Part shown: positions 48,442 to 57,393 of the stretch, one piece after another | How the letters are laid out: every line of letters starts with the position of its first letter | Numbering within the stretch: the first letter of the stretch is position 1 | Program-made: the position numbers and the translations under genes | Origin: Paenibacillus sp. 1781tsa1 | GTDB lineage: Bacteria > Bacillota > Bacilli > Paenibacillales > Paenibacillaceae | NCBI RefSeq assembly: GCF_024159265.1 | Contig: NZ_JAMYWY010000001.1 | Location: 5,828,001-5,892,000 of the forward strand | DNA: 64,000 nt | Reading direction: 5' to 3' | Notes under the pieces: model-generated | Seen by the model: only the letters and a program-made list of their open reading frames with translations | Told to the model about the DNA's origin: nothing | Databases searched by the model: none

Positions 48442-49317
48442 ATGATGTCCATCATCCTGGGAGAACAATTTAATCTGGCCTGCCGTCGTATATCCAACAC
48501 TACGTCTCGCGAAGTGTTCCATGCTCATTCCCAGCTGGAGATAACCTATATCCACGAAGGATACGGGCAGTTGATAACCGAAGGTCAGGTTTTCTCCCTT
48601 GAACCCGGTATGCTCATGATTTTTCGACCTTTTCAATTGCACCACGTCCAGATTCAGGTGTCCAGACAGCAGCCTTTCATTCGAAATGTACTCATGGTTG
48701 AGCTTGATCTACTGAAGACACATTGGTCGCAATTTATCGTTACTCACCACTTCATACAGGATCTGCTGGGAGAGCAATCCCCCATTCAGCCCATCCGACT
48801 TGCTGGCACTTCCCCACTCGTTCAACGAATGGAACAATACGCAGATACGTATCCAGGTCTGCTTCCCCACGAAATAGAGGAAGATACACGCCTCTTTTTA
48901 TTGGATCTGCTCGCACAACTTCGCTATCTGTGGCAAGACGTGCAGCAAAACCGCTCCCAAGATGTGCTCTCTACCAGTGGTAACATTCTTCACCCTCATG
49001 CCGAAGCCATCATGCAATGGATTGAGCAGCATTACCAGGAGCCTTTCCGTTTGGACCATATCGCAGATACACTTCATTTATCCCCCTATCATCTATCTCA
49101 TGTATTCAAAAAAGCGACCGGCACCACCATCGTTGCTTATGCTCAAGCTACCCGCATTCGTCATGCCTGTGTGCTGCTCACCCGTTCCTCGCTCACCGTT
49201 CCCGAAATCGGTCACCGTGTCGGTATGACCAGCCCCTCCTATTTTTGCAAAGTATTCCGTACTGCCACAGGTTCTACACCGCATCAATATCGGCTGAAGG
49301 TGCAGGGGAGGAAGTAA
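48442..49317 (+). CDS. AraC-family transcriptional regulator
   Basis: The protein has an N-terminal cupin sensing domain (HAHSQLEITYIHEGYGQLITE) and a C-terminal double helix-turn-helix: WIEQHYQEPFRLDHIADTLHLSPYHLSHVFKKATG, then RIRHACVLL and VGMTSPSYFCKVFRTATGSTP. It probably binds a sugar and activates the divergent Gfo/Idh gene. The frame opens earlier (TTG at 48418), but AGGGAGG lies just before the ATG pair at 48442/48445, so I start there. Confidence 0.85.
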   Translation: MMSIILGEQFNLACRRISNTTSREVFHAHSQLEITYIHEGYGQLITEGQVFSLEPGMLMIFRPFQLHHVQIQVSRQQPFIRNVLMVELDLLKTHWSQFIVTHHFIQDLLGEQSPIQPIRLAGTSPLVQRMEQYADTYPGLLPHEIEEDTRLFLLDLLAQLRYLWQDVQQNRSQDVLSTSGNILHPHAEAIMQWIEQHYQEPFRLDHIADTLHLSPYHLSHVFKKATGTTIVAYAQATRIRHACVLLTRSSLTVPEIGHRVGMTSPSYFCKVFRTATGSTPHQYRLKVQGRK

Positions 49318-49390
49318 TGGATACAGCCAACAAGAAAGAAGCGAAAGAATTCACCTTCGCCTCTTCTCCTGTTTTTACAGTTCGCCTGAC

Positions 49391-50140
49391 TCAACGCACA
49401 TTGAGCTCCAATCGTTTCAAATAGGGAATTAGACGTCTCTCTAGCTGCCTTAAATCATCCTTTTGCTCCGCTGACAAGCGTTCCTCATGGATACTTCCAT
49501 CCTTGTCCATCACCATAACTTTGTATTTCTTCATTTGTTCATAAACAGACTTGAACTCACGATATTGTTCATTGGTAAATGTCTCCTCTGCACGTTCCAA
49601 CTGTTCTGTCCAAAATTGCTGCTCGTCCATCCGTTTTTTGGAGGACCCCACACTCACAGCTTCCAGCTTTTCAAAAAAAGGTTCCAGCTCAGCTGCAAGA
49701 AGGTTATATCGTTCCTGCTCCACTGTACTCCACTGCTCTGGATGCATGTTTCCCTGAGAATCAGCATGATTCACCGCCATTTGCCCCATTTGTTTCAACA
49801 GGTCCATATATTGAACAAATTCTTCTTCACTGAAATGAGCCTTGGCCGTCTGCAGCTTTGCTTCCAACCTCATATAATCCTCAGCTGTTCCCCCCATCGC
49901 AGCGATATTTTCCTGTGAACCATATATTCCGTCTGCAAGATAGGTGTACCCTGCGTAGGCTCCGGTGGGAATAATAAGTACAACAGCCAATAGCCCAGTG
50001 ACCAGCCATTTTTTTCGATTTCTTCTGATGTGAGAATCACTTCGAATACCATCCATCATTTTATGTTTAATCCTGGCAGGAACGGACCAGTCTTTGGTCT
50101 CTTCCTGGTAGGCTCTTCGCAACTGTTCATCGAGTTTCAT
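49391..50140 (-). CDS. Anti-sigma factor-like membrane protein (DUF3600-like)
   Basis: The 249-residue protein has a cytoplasmic N-terminus (LDEQLRRAYQEETKDWSVPARIKHKMM), one membrane helix (WLVTGLLAVVLIIPTGAYAGY) and an outside domain of long helices (AEDYMRLEAKLQTAKAHFSEEEF). That is the plan of anti-sigma factors. Its start overlaps the sigma gene by 14 bases, as is usual for such pairs. The outer part resembles DUF3600 proteins. Signal and release mechanism are unknown. Confidence 0.7.
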   Translation of the reverse strand: MKLDEQLRRAYQEETKDWSVPARIKHKMMDGIRSDSHIRRNRKKWLVTGLLAVVLIIPTGAYAGYTYLADGIYGSQENIAAMGGTAEDYMRLEAKLQTAKAHFSEEEFVQYMDLLKQMGQMAVNHADSQGNMHPEQWSTVEQERYNLLAAELEPFFEKLEAVSVGSSKKRMDEQQFWTEQLERAEETFTNEQYREFKSVYEQMKKYKVMVMDKDGSIHEERLSAEQKDDLRQLERRLIPYLKRLELNVR

Positions 50141-50714
50141 GCAGATCCTCCACCTTTCCCCGCAATCTTGGATTCATCTTCTCTTTTTGTCTCAACTTCG
50201 CCAGCGCCGCATGTATACGCGATTTCACGGTTCCAAGTGGAATCTCCAATATGCCAGCAATCTCCTCTTGCGTATATTCATTCAAATAATGCAGTGTGAC
50301 CACCTGCTGGAGCTTGTACGGCAAACTGCGCACCTGTTCCAACAGAGGACGATTTGCCAGTTTGTTGACCAGATCGGTGGAAAAATCATATTCCAATCCC
50401 ACGTCAGATTTTTCGATCCGCTTGCCAAACCGAAACTGCATCAACCTTTTGCGTCGATAACTCTGAATCTGTCGCATCGTCACACCCATCAACCAGGGAC
50501 GAAAGGTACGCTCGGCATCATATTTCGCCAATGATCGATACGCCTGAATGTAAATCTCTTGGACCACATCCTCCGCGTCAGACTCGTCCTCGAGGAGAAA
50601 TCGCACAGTCCGATATACACCCGTCACTGTTTTCTCATATAATTCTCCGTATGCTTCTTCATGCCCCGCACGTATTAACGTTATAAGTTTTATGTACTCA
50701 TCTTGCTCACTCAT
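50127..50714 (-). CDS. ECF sigma factor
   Basis: The 195-residue sigma-70-like ECF factor has region 2 (EEAYGELYEKTVTGVYRTVRFL, DAEDVVQEIYIQAY, RTFRPWLMGVTMRQI) and region 4 (LPYKLQQVVTLHYLNEYTQEEIAGIL, GTVKSRIHAALAKLR), with no extra domain. It probably directs a stress regulon, including its own operon. AAGGAAGGGG precedes the ATG. It is co-transcribed with the membrane anti-sigma gene. Confidence 0.9.
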   Translation of the reverse strand: MSEQDEYIKLITLIRAGHEEAYGELYEKTVTGVYRTVRFLLEDESDAEDVVQEIYIQAYRSLAKYDAERTFRPWLMGVTMRQIQSYRRKRLMQFRFGKRIEKSDVGLEYDFSTDLVNKLANRPLLEQVRSLPYKLQQVVTLHYLNEYTQEEIAGILEIPLGTVKSRIHAALAKLRQKEKMNPRLRGKVEDLHETR

Positions 50715-50874
50715 TATCCATCCCCTTCCTTCTTACACTATATATTGGCATGCCAGCATTATTTCGTTCGATTTATTTTATGGAATGAGTAGACAAGGTT
50801 ATGGTTGAGGCTGATACAAAAAGTCCTCTGGTGTTCATGATATAATATACCTAATATTGATATAACTGGAGTTT

Positions 50875-51120
50875 TTGCATCTGAATTATACAATCACCTT
50901 TGGGATTTTGATTATCTTTGTTTTCCTTCTTTTTCTTTTCAAAAGTGAACATAGGAGTAAATTAGCAGGGGTGGTCACAACTGTAATGAAATTTTTCAGC
51001 AAATTGTACTCAGAATATCTACTGATTCCACGATCTCTACGTTTGCTGTTTCTGTGGGCATGGATTGTTTTGTTTTTTGTTGCTGGTGCCAAGTTCAGAT
51101 GGATTTACTTCCTTCAATAA
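50875..51120 (+). CDS. Small two-helix membrane protein, unknown
   Basis: The 81 residues start with TTG (ribosome site TGGAG) and hold two hydrophobic segments (FGILIIFVFLLFLF and LLFLWAWIVLFFVAGAKF) joined by a basic loop. I do not recognise it. A strong hairpin follows at 51156. The gene stands alone between the sigma factor and the PAP2 gene, so envelope stress is a possible link. Confidence 0.45.
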   Translation: MHLNYTITFGILIIFVFLLFLFKSEHRSKLAGVVTTVMKFFSKLYSEYLLIPRSLRLLFLWAWIVLFFVAGAKFRWIYFLQ

Positions 51121-51155
51121 TCTGCCGAAAAGTCTGTTCTCATCGGAAATAAAAA

Positions 51156-51190
51156 AAGAGCTGAGTCGTCATCATGACGTCTCGGCTCTT
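51156..51190 (+). terminator. Bidirectional-looking hairpin after the small membrane protein
   Basis: A long stem AAGAGCTGAGTCGTCAT paired with ATGACGTCTCGGCTCTT (one or two mismatches) has an A run before it and CTTCTAT after. Confidence 0.6.
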
Positions 51191-51332
51191 CTATATGCCG
51201 TCTGTTCATACCGCTCTATTTCAAGACAAACTTTGCTTGATATTCAGAATTTCTTTAGAAAATCCCTCTCAAGTTCTTCAGAGTTTATCTCTACTATGGA
51301 TACATTGATAAATTCGTATAGGAGTTGAGCAT

Positions 51333-51980
51333 TTGAAGCTTTCCAGTCCTTCATCTACCAAATCAGTTTGGCTTTCCTTGCTTTGGCTTGCAGCCGTCCC
51401 GGTCTTAAATATTTTCTACGGTGTACTAAATCACGCTGGGAATCATGTCTATAGTCTTGCAATATCCCTAGATTCAATGATCCCTTTTGTCCCGATATTT
51501 ATCATCCCTTATGTATTATGGTACCCGTTCATTACTGGCGCATTAATAGCACTTGCTTTTAAGGAAAAGCGCACCTATTTTCAAACGCTCATTGCACTTT
51601 GCAGCGGTCTGGTGATCTCATACATCTTCTTTGCTCTGTTCCAGACAGCGATTGAGCGCCCCGATATCCGAGGTAATAAAGGAATTCTTTTCACGATAGT
51701 TGATTACATCTACCGTAACGATCAACCCTACAATTGTTTTCCAAGTATTCACGTACTCACGAGTTACCTGATCCTTAGAGGAACGCGTGTATTTGGACGA
51801 GCGATATGGGCGATGACTTCCACCTTCTCGATTCTTATCATCGTGTCTACCGTACTGGTAAAACAACATGTCATCGTTGATGTTGCAGGTGGCATCCTGG
51901 TTGGAGAACTTTGTTTCCGATTGGTTGGATCAACCTTCCATTTTTCCTCATCCCGCGTTAAATCCACTCGATTGGAGTGA
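51333..51980 (+). CDS. PAP2-family membrane phosphatase
   Basis: The 215-residue protein has about six membrane helices and the PAP2 motifs CFPSIHVL and VLVKQHVIVDVAGG; the two histidines and aspartate are catalytic, while the first KxxxxxxRP motif is loosely kept as IERPDIRGNKG. Such enzymes dephosphorylate lipid phosphates, including undecaprenyl-pyrophosphate (BcrC-type, bacitracin resistance). TTG start, with AGGAG eight bases before. A terminator follows at 52100. The neighbouring DedA and two-component genes suggest a lipid-carrier or envelope-stress role. Confidence 0.8.
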   Translation: MKLSSPSSTKSVWLSLLWLAAVPVLNIFYGVLNHAGNHVYSLAISLDSMIPFVPIFIIPYVLWYPFITGALIALAFKEKRTYFQTLIALCSGLVISYIFFALFQTAIERPDIRGNKGILFTIVDYIYRNDQPYNCFPSIHVLTSYLILRGTRVFGRAIWAMTSTFSILIIVSTVLVKQHVIVDVAGGILVGELCFRLVGSTFHFSSSRVKSTRLE

Positions 51981-52099
51981 GATTAATATTGACAGATGGC
52001 TCTTATCGTTCGTCAAAAAATAGAAATGCACCCACAACCTATTATTTCGTGTGCTCAAACACTCCATCCAGATGAACACAGCACACCTATGGATCAAGT

Positions 52100-52128
52100 C
52101 TTGCCAATTAAGTTGGCAAGGCTTTTTT
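52100..52128 (+). terminator. Terminator of the PAP2 gene
   Basis: Stem CTTGCCAA/TTGGCAAG, loop TTAAG, then GCTTTTTT on the plus strand. Confidence 0.75.
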
Positions 52129-52250
52129 CTCTTGCACGTCATTGTTTGGCTTTACTTATGTATTCTTTAGATTTTCTTCAGATTTATACTCATTAATTCC
52201 TTAGTTTTTTTCATTATGCTTGCAATATCAACAAGAGAGGAGGCAAAACA

Positions 52251-52754
52251 ATGATCAGTAATACGATCTTAGAGCTGCTTCATCAGTATGGATATCTGAT
52301 TTTTTATTTTGCCTTCTCATTAGGGCCTTTCGGCATTCCAATTCCAAATGAGATCACGATTATCAGCGGTGCCATTTTAAGCCACACGGGAGTAATCAAT
52401 TCGTGGATCACATATTTCTGTATTTTATCAGGGCTATTAACGGCTATTACCTTTGCTTATTTAGCAGGGAAGTTATTTGGAACCAAGATAAAGCACAGAT
52501 TTCAACATCATAAACACTTCGTCAAGGCCGAACTGATTCTGAATAAGAGTGGCAAATGGGCGATGTGCATCGGTTTGTTCATTCCAATTGTGCGATATGT
52601 TCTTCCTTTGCTTATTGGAATGAGCGGCGTGCAGTATCGAAAATTTGCTCTCATCTCATATTCCAGTGCTTTGTTATGGACCATAACGTATTTTACAGCG
52701 GGAATCTACTTCGGCGGTCCCATTTTATCCACGCTTCAATTATTACATTTCTAA
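52251..52754 (+). CDS. DedA-family membrane protein
   Basis: The 167 residues have the DedA/SNARE-associated pattern: GPFGIPIPNEITIISGAIL early, YLAGKLFGTK in the middle, and IPIVRYVLPLLIGMSGV with the conserved arginine later. DedA proteins move lipid carriers or phospholipids between membrane leaflets; UptA of Bacilli recycles undecaprenyl phosphate. GAGGAGG precedes the ATG. It starts a plus-strand group with the methyltransferase-like and two-component genes. Confidence 0.85.
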   Translation: MISNTILELLHQYGYLIFYFAFSLGPFGIPIPNEITIISGAILSHTGVINSWITYFCILSGLLTAITFAYLAGKLFGTKIKHRFQHHKHFVKAELILNKSGKWAMCIGLFIPIVRYVLPLLIGMSGVQYRKFALISYSSALLWTITYFTAGIYFGGPILSTLQLLHF

Positions 52755-52799
52755 CTGGTTTTGCTGACATACCATCACATATACGGAGGAACCACACAC

Positions 52800-53366
52800 A
52801 TGAATTCCAATCAACCACTATTATTTCTGAAAAGTTTTCTTCAGAGCCCCAAACATGTTGGCAGCATCATTCCCAGTTCCCGGTTTCTCGCCAACAAAAT
52901 GGTGAATCAAGCCTCTTGGCTGGAGGCAAAAGCAGTTGCCGAACTCGGATCGGGTACAGGTCCTATCACTCGTTATATTCATCAACAGGCACAGGACTCC
53001 ACCAAAGTCCTATTGTTTGAGATGAACGACACAATGAGGAATAATCTTCAGGCAGCATACCCGGAGTTATCCTGTTATCCAGACGCCGCTCGATTGGTAG
53101 AATCCATGAATCAAGAGGGCGTTCAGCAATTGGATTACATTTTTAGCGGGTTGCCCTTCTTCAACTTTGAGCCTGAATTAAGAAATACGTTGGTAGAGCA
53201 GATCCATAAGGCACTCAAACCCGGAGGATTATTCATCGCCTTTCAATATTCACTTCAAATGAAAAAATTATTATCCGAACACTTTATCATCGAAAAAATA
53301 GGATTAGTGCCTTTGAATATCCCGCCTGCGTTCGTTTATGTCTGTCGCAAAAAGGAAACAATTTAA
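52800..53366 (+). CDS. Phospholipid N-methyltransferase-like SAM enzyme, copy 1
   Basis: This 188-residue class I methyltransferase has the short N-terminal FLKSFLQSPKHVGSIIPSSRFLA that is typical of PmtA-like phospholipid methyltransferases, then the SAM motif VAELGSGTGPIT and IFSGLPFFNF in place of the usual NPPY-type motif. GGAGG lies nine bases before the ATG at 52800; the longer frame from 52761 has no ribosome site. It is paralogous to the protein at 55265, and the pair flanks a VanR/VanS-like system. Substrates (phosphatidylethanolamine or another amine lipid) are inferred from family. Confidence 0.8.
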   Translation: MNSNQPLLFLKSFLQSPKHVGSIIPSSRFLANKMVNQASWLEAKAVAELGSGTGPITRYIHQQAQDSTKVLLFEMNDTMRNNLQAAYPELSCYPDAARLVESMNQEGVQQLDYIFSGLPFFNFEPELRNTLVEQIHKALKPGGLFIAFQYSLQMKKLLSEHFIIEKIGLVPLNIPPAFVYVCRKKETI

Positions 53367-53456
53367 ACATTCCTGACTATCGTTTACACTGATGTTATCT
53401 TATTTATAAGAATTATAAATTTAATTTAAAACAGGTCATAAAAGGAGTGATGAATC

Positions 53457-54137
53457 ATGAGTACCATTCTTGTTGTTGATGATGAACCCGATATCCGTGA
53501 TGTCATTCATGTTTATTTACGTAACGAAGGATATCAGGTCATTGAAGCAGCCAATGGTGAGGAAGCGCTAAATGTTATCAATACAACATCGGTCCAACTC
53601 GTCATATTGGATGTCATGATGCCCATTATGGACGGAATCAAAGCCTGCTTCAAAATAAGAGAAGTATCAACCACTCCGATCATTATGTTATCCGCCAAGG
53701 AAGAAGACATTGATAAAATTACAGGCCTGACTACCGGGGCCGACGATTACATGGTCAAACCCTTTAATCCGCTAGAATTACTGGCTCGCGTTAAGGCTCA
53801 GCTCCGACGTCAAACATTGATTGGGAAACCGGAATCGAGTTCACTGATCCTCATTAAGGACCTTGTCATTGATACAAGCAAACATTCAGTAAAGTTAAAT
53901 GAGAATGGCATTTCACTAACCCCTCTGGAGTTCTCCATTCTGGTGTTACTTGCGAGTCATCCCGGACAAGTATTTAGCTCGGAGAAGATTTACGAGACTG
54001 TATGGAAAGAACCTTATGGCTATTCCGATAATACGGTGATGGTCCATATTCGTAATCTGCGAGAAAAGCTGGAAGTGAATCCAAGAGAACCTCAGTATAT
54101 TAAAACGGTGTGGGGAGTGGGATATAAAATTGATTAA
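53457..54137 (+). CDS. OmpR/VanR-type response regulator
   Basis: The 226-residue protein has a receiver domain (VDDEPDIRD, phospho-acceptor aspartate in VILDVMMPIMDG, lysine in MVKPFNP) and a winged-helix output (SLTPLEFSILVLLASHPGQVF, NTVMVHIRNLREKLE). It should switch the flanking envelope genes. ATG after AAAGGAG. The kinase gene starts within its last codons. Confidence 0.92.
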   Translation: MSTILVVDDEPDIRDVIHVYLRNEGYQVIEAANGEEALNVINTTSVQLVILDVMMPIMDGIKACFKIREVSTTPIIMLSAKEEDIDKITGLTTGADDYMVKPFNPLELLARVKAQLRRQTLIGKPESSSLILIKDLVIDTSKHSVKLNENGISLTPLEFSILVLLASHPGQVFSSEKIYETVWKEPYGYSDNTVMVHIRNLREKLEVNPREPQYIKTVWGVGYKID

Positions 54138-55230
54138 ACGATTACCACAGTTTAAAAAAAAGATACAGATTAACATCCTATATCAAATGTTGATCAGTTT
54201 ATTGATTTCGTTTGTTGGCTCTGTGGGTGTAAATAATATGTTGATCATAGCTGCCGCAAAAATTAGTGAAAGATTTAATTGGCCTTCGCTTCTCTACATC
54301 TTTCCTTACGTTCTAACACCAATCTTCATCGTAATTTTCACGTTAATATTTTTGTTTTCCACACGAAAAATTGTGAGAGATCTCATTACATTAGAGCAAG
54401 GGCTTCAATTCATTTCAGAAGGCAATCTGGACTACCGGGTGCCCGTTAATCGACAGGATGAACTGGGGCGAGTTGCTTCCAACATTAATCACATGACTGA
54501 ACAGTTGCAGCTGCAGATCATCAAGGAACGCGAGCTGGAGAAATCCAAGATGGACATGATTACGGGTCTCTCTCATGACCTGCGCACACCGCTTACCAGC
54601 ATAATTGGCTATATTGAGCTACTAAGAACAGAATCCTTTCAAAACAAAGCAGAGTATGACCGCTTCATTCAAAACACCTATAACAAAGCAACGCATCTAA
54701 AGAAGCTGCTCGATGATTTATTTGAATACACACGTCTAACCTCTGTAGCTACCCAATTGGATTTGAAAAAGGTTGACCTGTATCAGCTATTAGATCAGTT
54801 GTTGTTTGAATTTGAACCTTTAGCTCAGGAGAATGGTATTCATATCGAGAAAGAGATCGGTAACGCCCCCATTATGGCCCACGTGGATAGTGATAAGATT
54901 GCTCGGGCTATCGATAATCTTCTCATGAACGCTCTGAAGTATTCCTTTAAGCCAGGTGTGATTCACATTCGAATGAGTATGCACCATGAGCACATTACCA
55001 TTCAAGTCGAAAATAAAAGTGCGCCGCTCACAACGGAGCAAAAAGACAAACTGTTTGATCGTTTTTATAAGGTGGATTATTCAAGAAGCAGTGAAGGCAT
55101 TCAAGCGGGGTCAGGTTTAGGTCTTTCGATAGCAAAAAATATTGCAGAGCTACATCAAGGTACCTTGATGCTTCAACATATGCATAACGTATTTACATTC
55201 GAGTTAAACTTGCCTTCCAACATCAAGTGA
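54130..55230 (+). CDS. VanS-like sensor histidine kinase
   Basis: The 366-residue protein has two membrane helices close together (about 15-40 and 56-76), a HAMP linker (DLITLEQGLQF) and a DHp domain with the phospho-histidine in LSHDLRTPLTSI. The ATPase domain has DNLLMNALKY and GSGLGLSIAKN. The outside loop is short, as in intramembrane-sensing kinases that detect antibiotics or envelope damage. It starts with TTG inside the last codons of the regulator gene, so the pair is coupled. Confidence 0.9.
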   Translation: MIKRLPQFKKKIQINILYQMLISLLISFVGSVGVNNMLIIAAAKISERFNWPSLLYIFPYVLTPIFIVIFTLIFLFSTRKIVRDLITLEQGLQFISEGNLDYRVPVNRQDELGRVASNINHMTEQLQLQIIKERELEKSKMDMITGLSHDLRTPLTSIIGYIELLRTESFQNKAEYDRFIQNTYNKATHLKKLLDDLFEYTRLTSVATQLDLKKVDLYQLLDQLLFEFEPLAQENGIHIEKEIGNAPIMAHVDSDKIARAIDNLLMNALKYSFKPGVIHIRMSMHHEHITIQVENKSAPLTTEQKDKLFDRFYKVDYSRSSEGIQAGSGLGLSIAKNIAELHQGTLMLQHMHNVFTFELNLPSNIK

Positions 55231-55264
55231 ACCATCAATGAATTCAACCATGGAGGATACCGTG

Positions 55265-55864
55265 ATGAAAACATCCGAACCACTTCTTTTCCTGCAAGGA
55301 TTTCTGAGGAACCCCAAACGAGTAGGCAGTCTCCTGCCCAGTTCCAAATTTCTATCCCGTAAAATCGTCCAGTCTGTACGATGGAATGAGGTCAGAACCA
55401 TTGCTGAGCTGGGGCCAGGAACAGGTGCAGTCACATGTGTCATGAGAGCACATTTACCCCAATCTGCAACCGTGTTTTTATTTGAAAGAGACCCCAAAAT
55501 GAGAAATAATCTAAAGAAAACTTATCCTGAATTCATGTTCCATTCGAACGCATCCTATCTATTGAAAAGGATCAATCAAGAACATATTCATCAGTTGGAT
55601 AGCATCATTTGCGGACTGCCCTTTTTTAATTTTTCCAGAGAAATGAGACAAAACATCCTGTCACAGATTCATACAGCGCTGCGACATGGAGGCACATTAG
55701 TTTTGTACCAGTACTCACTTCATATGAAGAAACAATTAGCTGAGTTATTTGAGATTGAGAAAATTCAATTTGAACCCTTCAGCTTCCCTCCCGTTTTTGT
55801 GTATGTTTGTCGTAAAAAACAAGATGAAGGAGACAGTGAAACGAGCGAATTGGGCAAGATCTGA
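55265..55864 (+). CDS. Phospholipid N-methyltransferase-like SAM enzyme, copy 2
   Basis: The 199 residues align with copy 1 over the whole length: FLQGFLRNPKRVGSLLPSSKFLS, IAELGPGTGAVT, IICGLPFFNFS and SFPPVFVYVCRKK. The ATG at 55265 has GGAGG eight bases before; an earlier ATG at 55238 lacks one. Two paralogues on both sides of a two-component system suggest duplicated lipid-modifying enzymes under its control. The end has a short extra charged tail. Confidence 0.78.
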   Translation: MKTSEPLLFLQGFLRNPKRVGSLLPSSKFLSRKIVQSVRWNEVRTIAELGPGTGAVTCVMRAHLPQSATVFLFERDPKMRNNLKKTYPEFMFHSNASYLLKRINQEHIHQLDSIICGLPFFNFSREMRQNILSQIHTALRHGGTLVLYQYSLHMKKQLAELFEIEKIQFEPFSFPPVFVYVCRKKQDEGDSETSELGKI

Positions 55865-55882
55865 TTTATCCTATTTAAATGT

Positions 55883-56665
55883 TCAATGTCCTGTCTTGTC
55901 CTGTGAGGATCTAATCATGCGGGTCATCATCTTACGCGGCAACAACCGCGGCATAAACGCGATGAATCGATTTCTAGCACCAGGCATAATTAACGTCTTG
56001 CCACGTAAAAAGCCTCGATACCCTTCTTCGGCCACCTGCCCGGCTTCCATGATCGGGCCCTGCAACATCTTCGAGACCCCCATACCCGAGCGATCAACAA
56101 ATCCGGTAGAGGTCAGGCCTGGGCACAGTGCTGTCACCGTAACGCCAGTTCCGCTTACTTCATTCTCCAAAGCCTCGGTGAATGATAGCACGTATGCCTT
56201 TGTTGCATAATATACCGACATCATCGGTCCAGGGAAAAAACCTACCAACGAAGCCACATTCATCACGCCTCCGTGCCCACGTTGGATCATATCCGGCAAG
56301 AATAGCTTTGTCATGATGGTTAAAGCCTTGATATTCACGTCAATCATATTAACTTCTTGTTCCAGATCCGTTTCCATAAACGTCCCGAACAGACCGAAGC
56401 CTGCATTGTTGACAAGATAATCAACAACAATGCCCTTTTCCTTCAGCTCATGATAAATCTCCTGTGGTACCCCAGGTGCCGCTACATCTTTGGCAATAAC
56501 CGTTGCCTGAATACCATACTTTTTCTGATACTCCTGAGCTAGATCCTGTATTTTCCCCTTGCTTCGTGCTACCAGCACAATATGATGTCCGCCTTTGGCA
56601 AATCGATCTGCTAACTCTTTACCGATACCACCCGAGACCCCTGTAATTAGAACTGTCTTCCTCAT
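55883..56665 (-). CDS. SDR-family oxidoreductase
   Basis: The 260-residue short-chain dehydrogenase has TGVSGGIG at the cofactor site, NNAG, an active-site serine (NVASLVG) and YYATKAYV as the YxxxK motif. Its basic patch LVARSKGK suggests NADPH. The substrate is unknown. A palindrome AGAATGAACATTCT lies 56-69 bases upstream and matches one before the second SDR at 59621, so both are likely TetR-regulon members. Confidence 0.85.
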   Translation of the reverse strand: MRKTVLITGVSGGIGKELADRFAKGGHHIVLVARSKGKIQDLAQEYQKKYGIQATVIAKDVAAPGVPQEIYHELKEKGIVVDYLVNNAGFGLFGTFMETDLEQEVNMIDVNIKALTIMTKLFLPDMIQRGHGGVMNVASLVGFFPGPMMSVYYATKAYVLSFTEALENEVSGTGVTVTALCPGLTSTGFVDRSGMGVSKMLQGPIMEAGQVAEEGYRGFLRGKTLIMPGARNRFIAFMPRLLPRKMMTRMIRSSQDKTGH

Positions 56666-56720
56666 GTCATTACCTGCCTCTCTTTTCTATAACCTATGTT
56701 TCATCTGGAACAACTTTATT

Positions 56721-56734
56721 AGAATGAACATTCT
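56721..56734. promoter_or_regulatory. Likely TetR operator, site 1
   Basis: AGAATGAACATTCT is a perfect AGAATG/CATTCT palindrome with two central bases. It stands upstream of the SDR gene at 55883-56665 and close to the end of the TetR gene. It shares its pattern with site 2. Confidence 0.6.
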
Positions 56735-56753
56735 TTTAAAGTAAAAAAATAGA

Positions 56754-57332
56754 CTACCTTCGTATGAAATCCATGGATAGTGTCGCTATACGAAGAAGTT
56801 TTTCCTTGGTCGTCGAAGTCTTTGCCATCACCCTTAGCCCAACGCCTACATTATGCACATATTCCGCCAATACCTCGGCGTTGTACTCCGTTGTGAATTC
56901 ACCTTCTTGCTGGCCCCACATAATAATGTCCTTGATTAGTTTCTCCGTATTTGCAAACATCTCCGTTGATCGGTTGTTCATGTCGTCATCGCGTGCCGCC
57001 AATTCTACCGTCGAATTGACGATGAAGCAGCCTGATGCTGGAGGTCCCTCTCCATGAATTAAAGAAAGAAATGTAAACTGAAGTGCTTCAGTTGCCGTTT
57101 TAGAATGCTTTACGCCTGCTGCAAGGGCGGAGCTGATTTTGTGATCATACAGATCTACTGTCTTTAGAAACAAGGTATGTTTATCGCCAAATGTGTCATA
57201 CAAGCTTTTACGATGAATTCCCATATGATTAACCAGATCCGTCATAGACGTCTTCTCATAACCTTGTTTCCAAAATAGTCTCATCGCTTTATCCAGAACA
57301 ACAGACTCTTCGAACTCTTTGCTTCTCGCCAT
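56754..57332 (-). CDS. TetR/AcrR-family repressor
   Basis: The 192-residue protein has the N-terminal DNA-binding domain (VVLDKAMRLFWKQGYEKTSMTDLVNHMGIHRKSLYDTFGDK) and a C-terminal ligand pocket with a TetR_C-like tail. It follows the QOR-like gene in a plus-to-minus sense on the same strand and stands between the two palindromes. Electrophile- or quinone-like ligands are probable, given the neighbouring ene-reductase and quinone-oxidoreductase. ATG after GGAGGG. Confidence 0.88.
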   Translation of the reverse strand: MARSKEFEESVVLDKAMRLFWKQGYEKTSMTDLVNHMGIHRKSLYDTFGDKHTLFLKTVDLYDHKISSALAAGVKHSKTATEALQFTFLSLIHGEGPPASGCFIVNSTVELAARDDDMNNRSTEMFANTEKLIKDIIMWGQQEGEFTTEYNAEVLAEYVHNVGVGLRVMAKTSTTKEKLLRIATLSMDFIRR

Positions 57333-57393
57333 TGGCTTCCCTCCTGTTCAGAAGACGAACATTGAATAGCATGAGCATCATCTTAACGAGCCT

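Noticed and set aside
51065..51328. 87-residue plus-strand open frame
   Set aside because: It overlaps the end of the small membrane protein gene, contains the 51156 hairpin and has no ribosome site.
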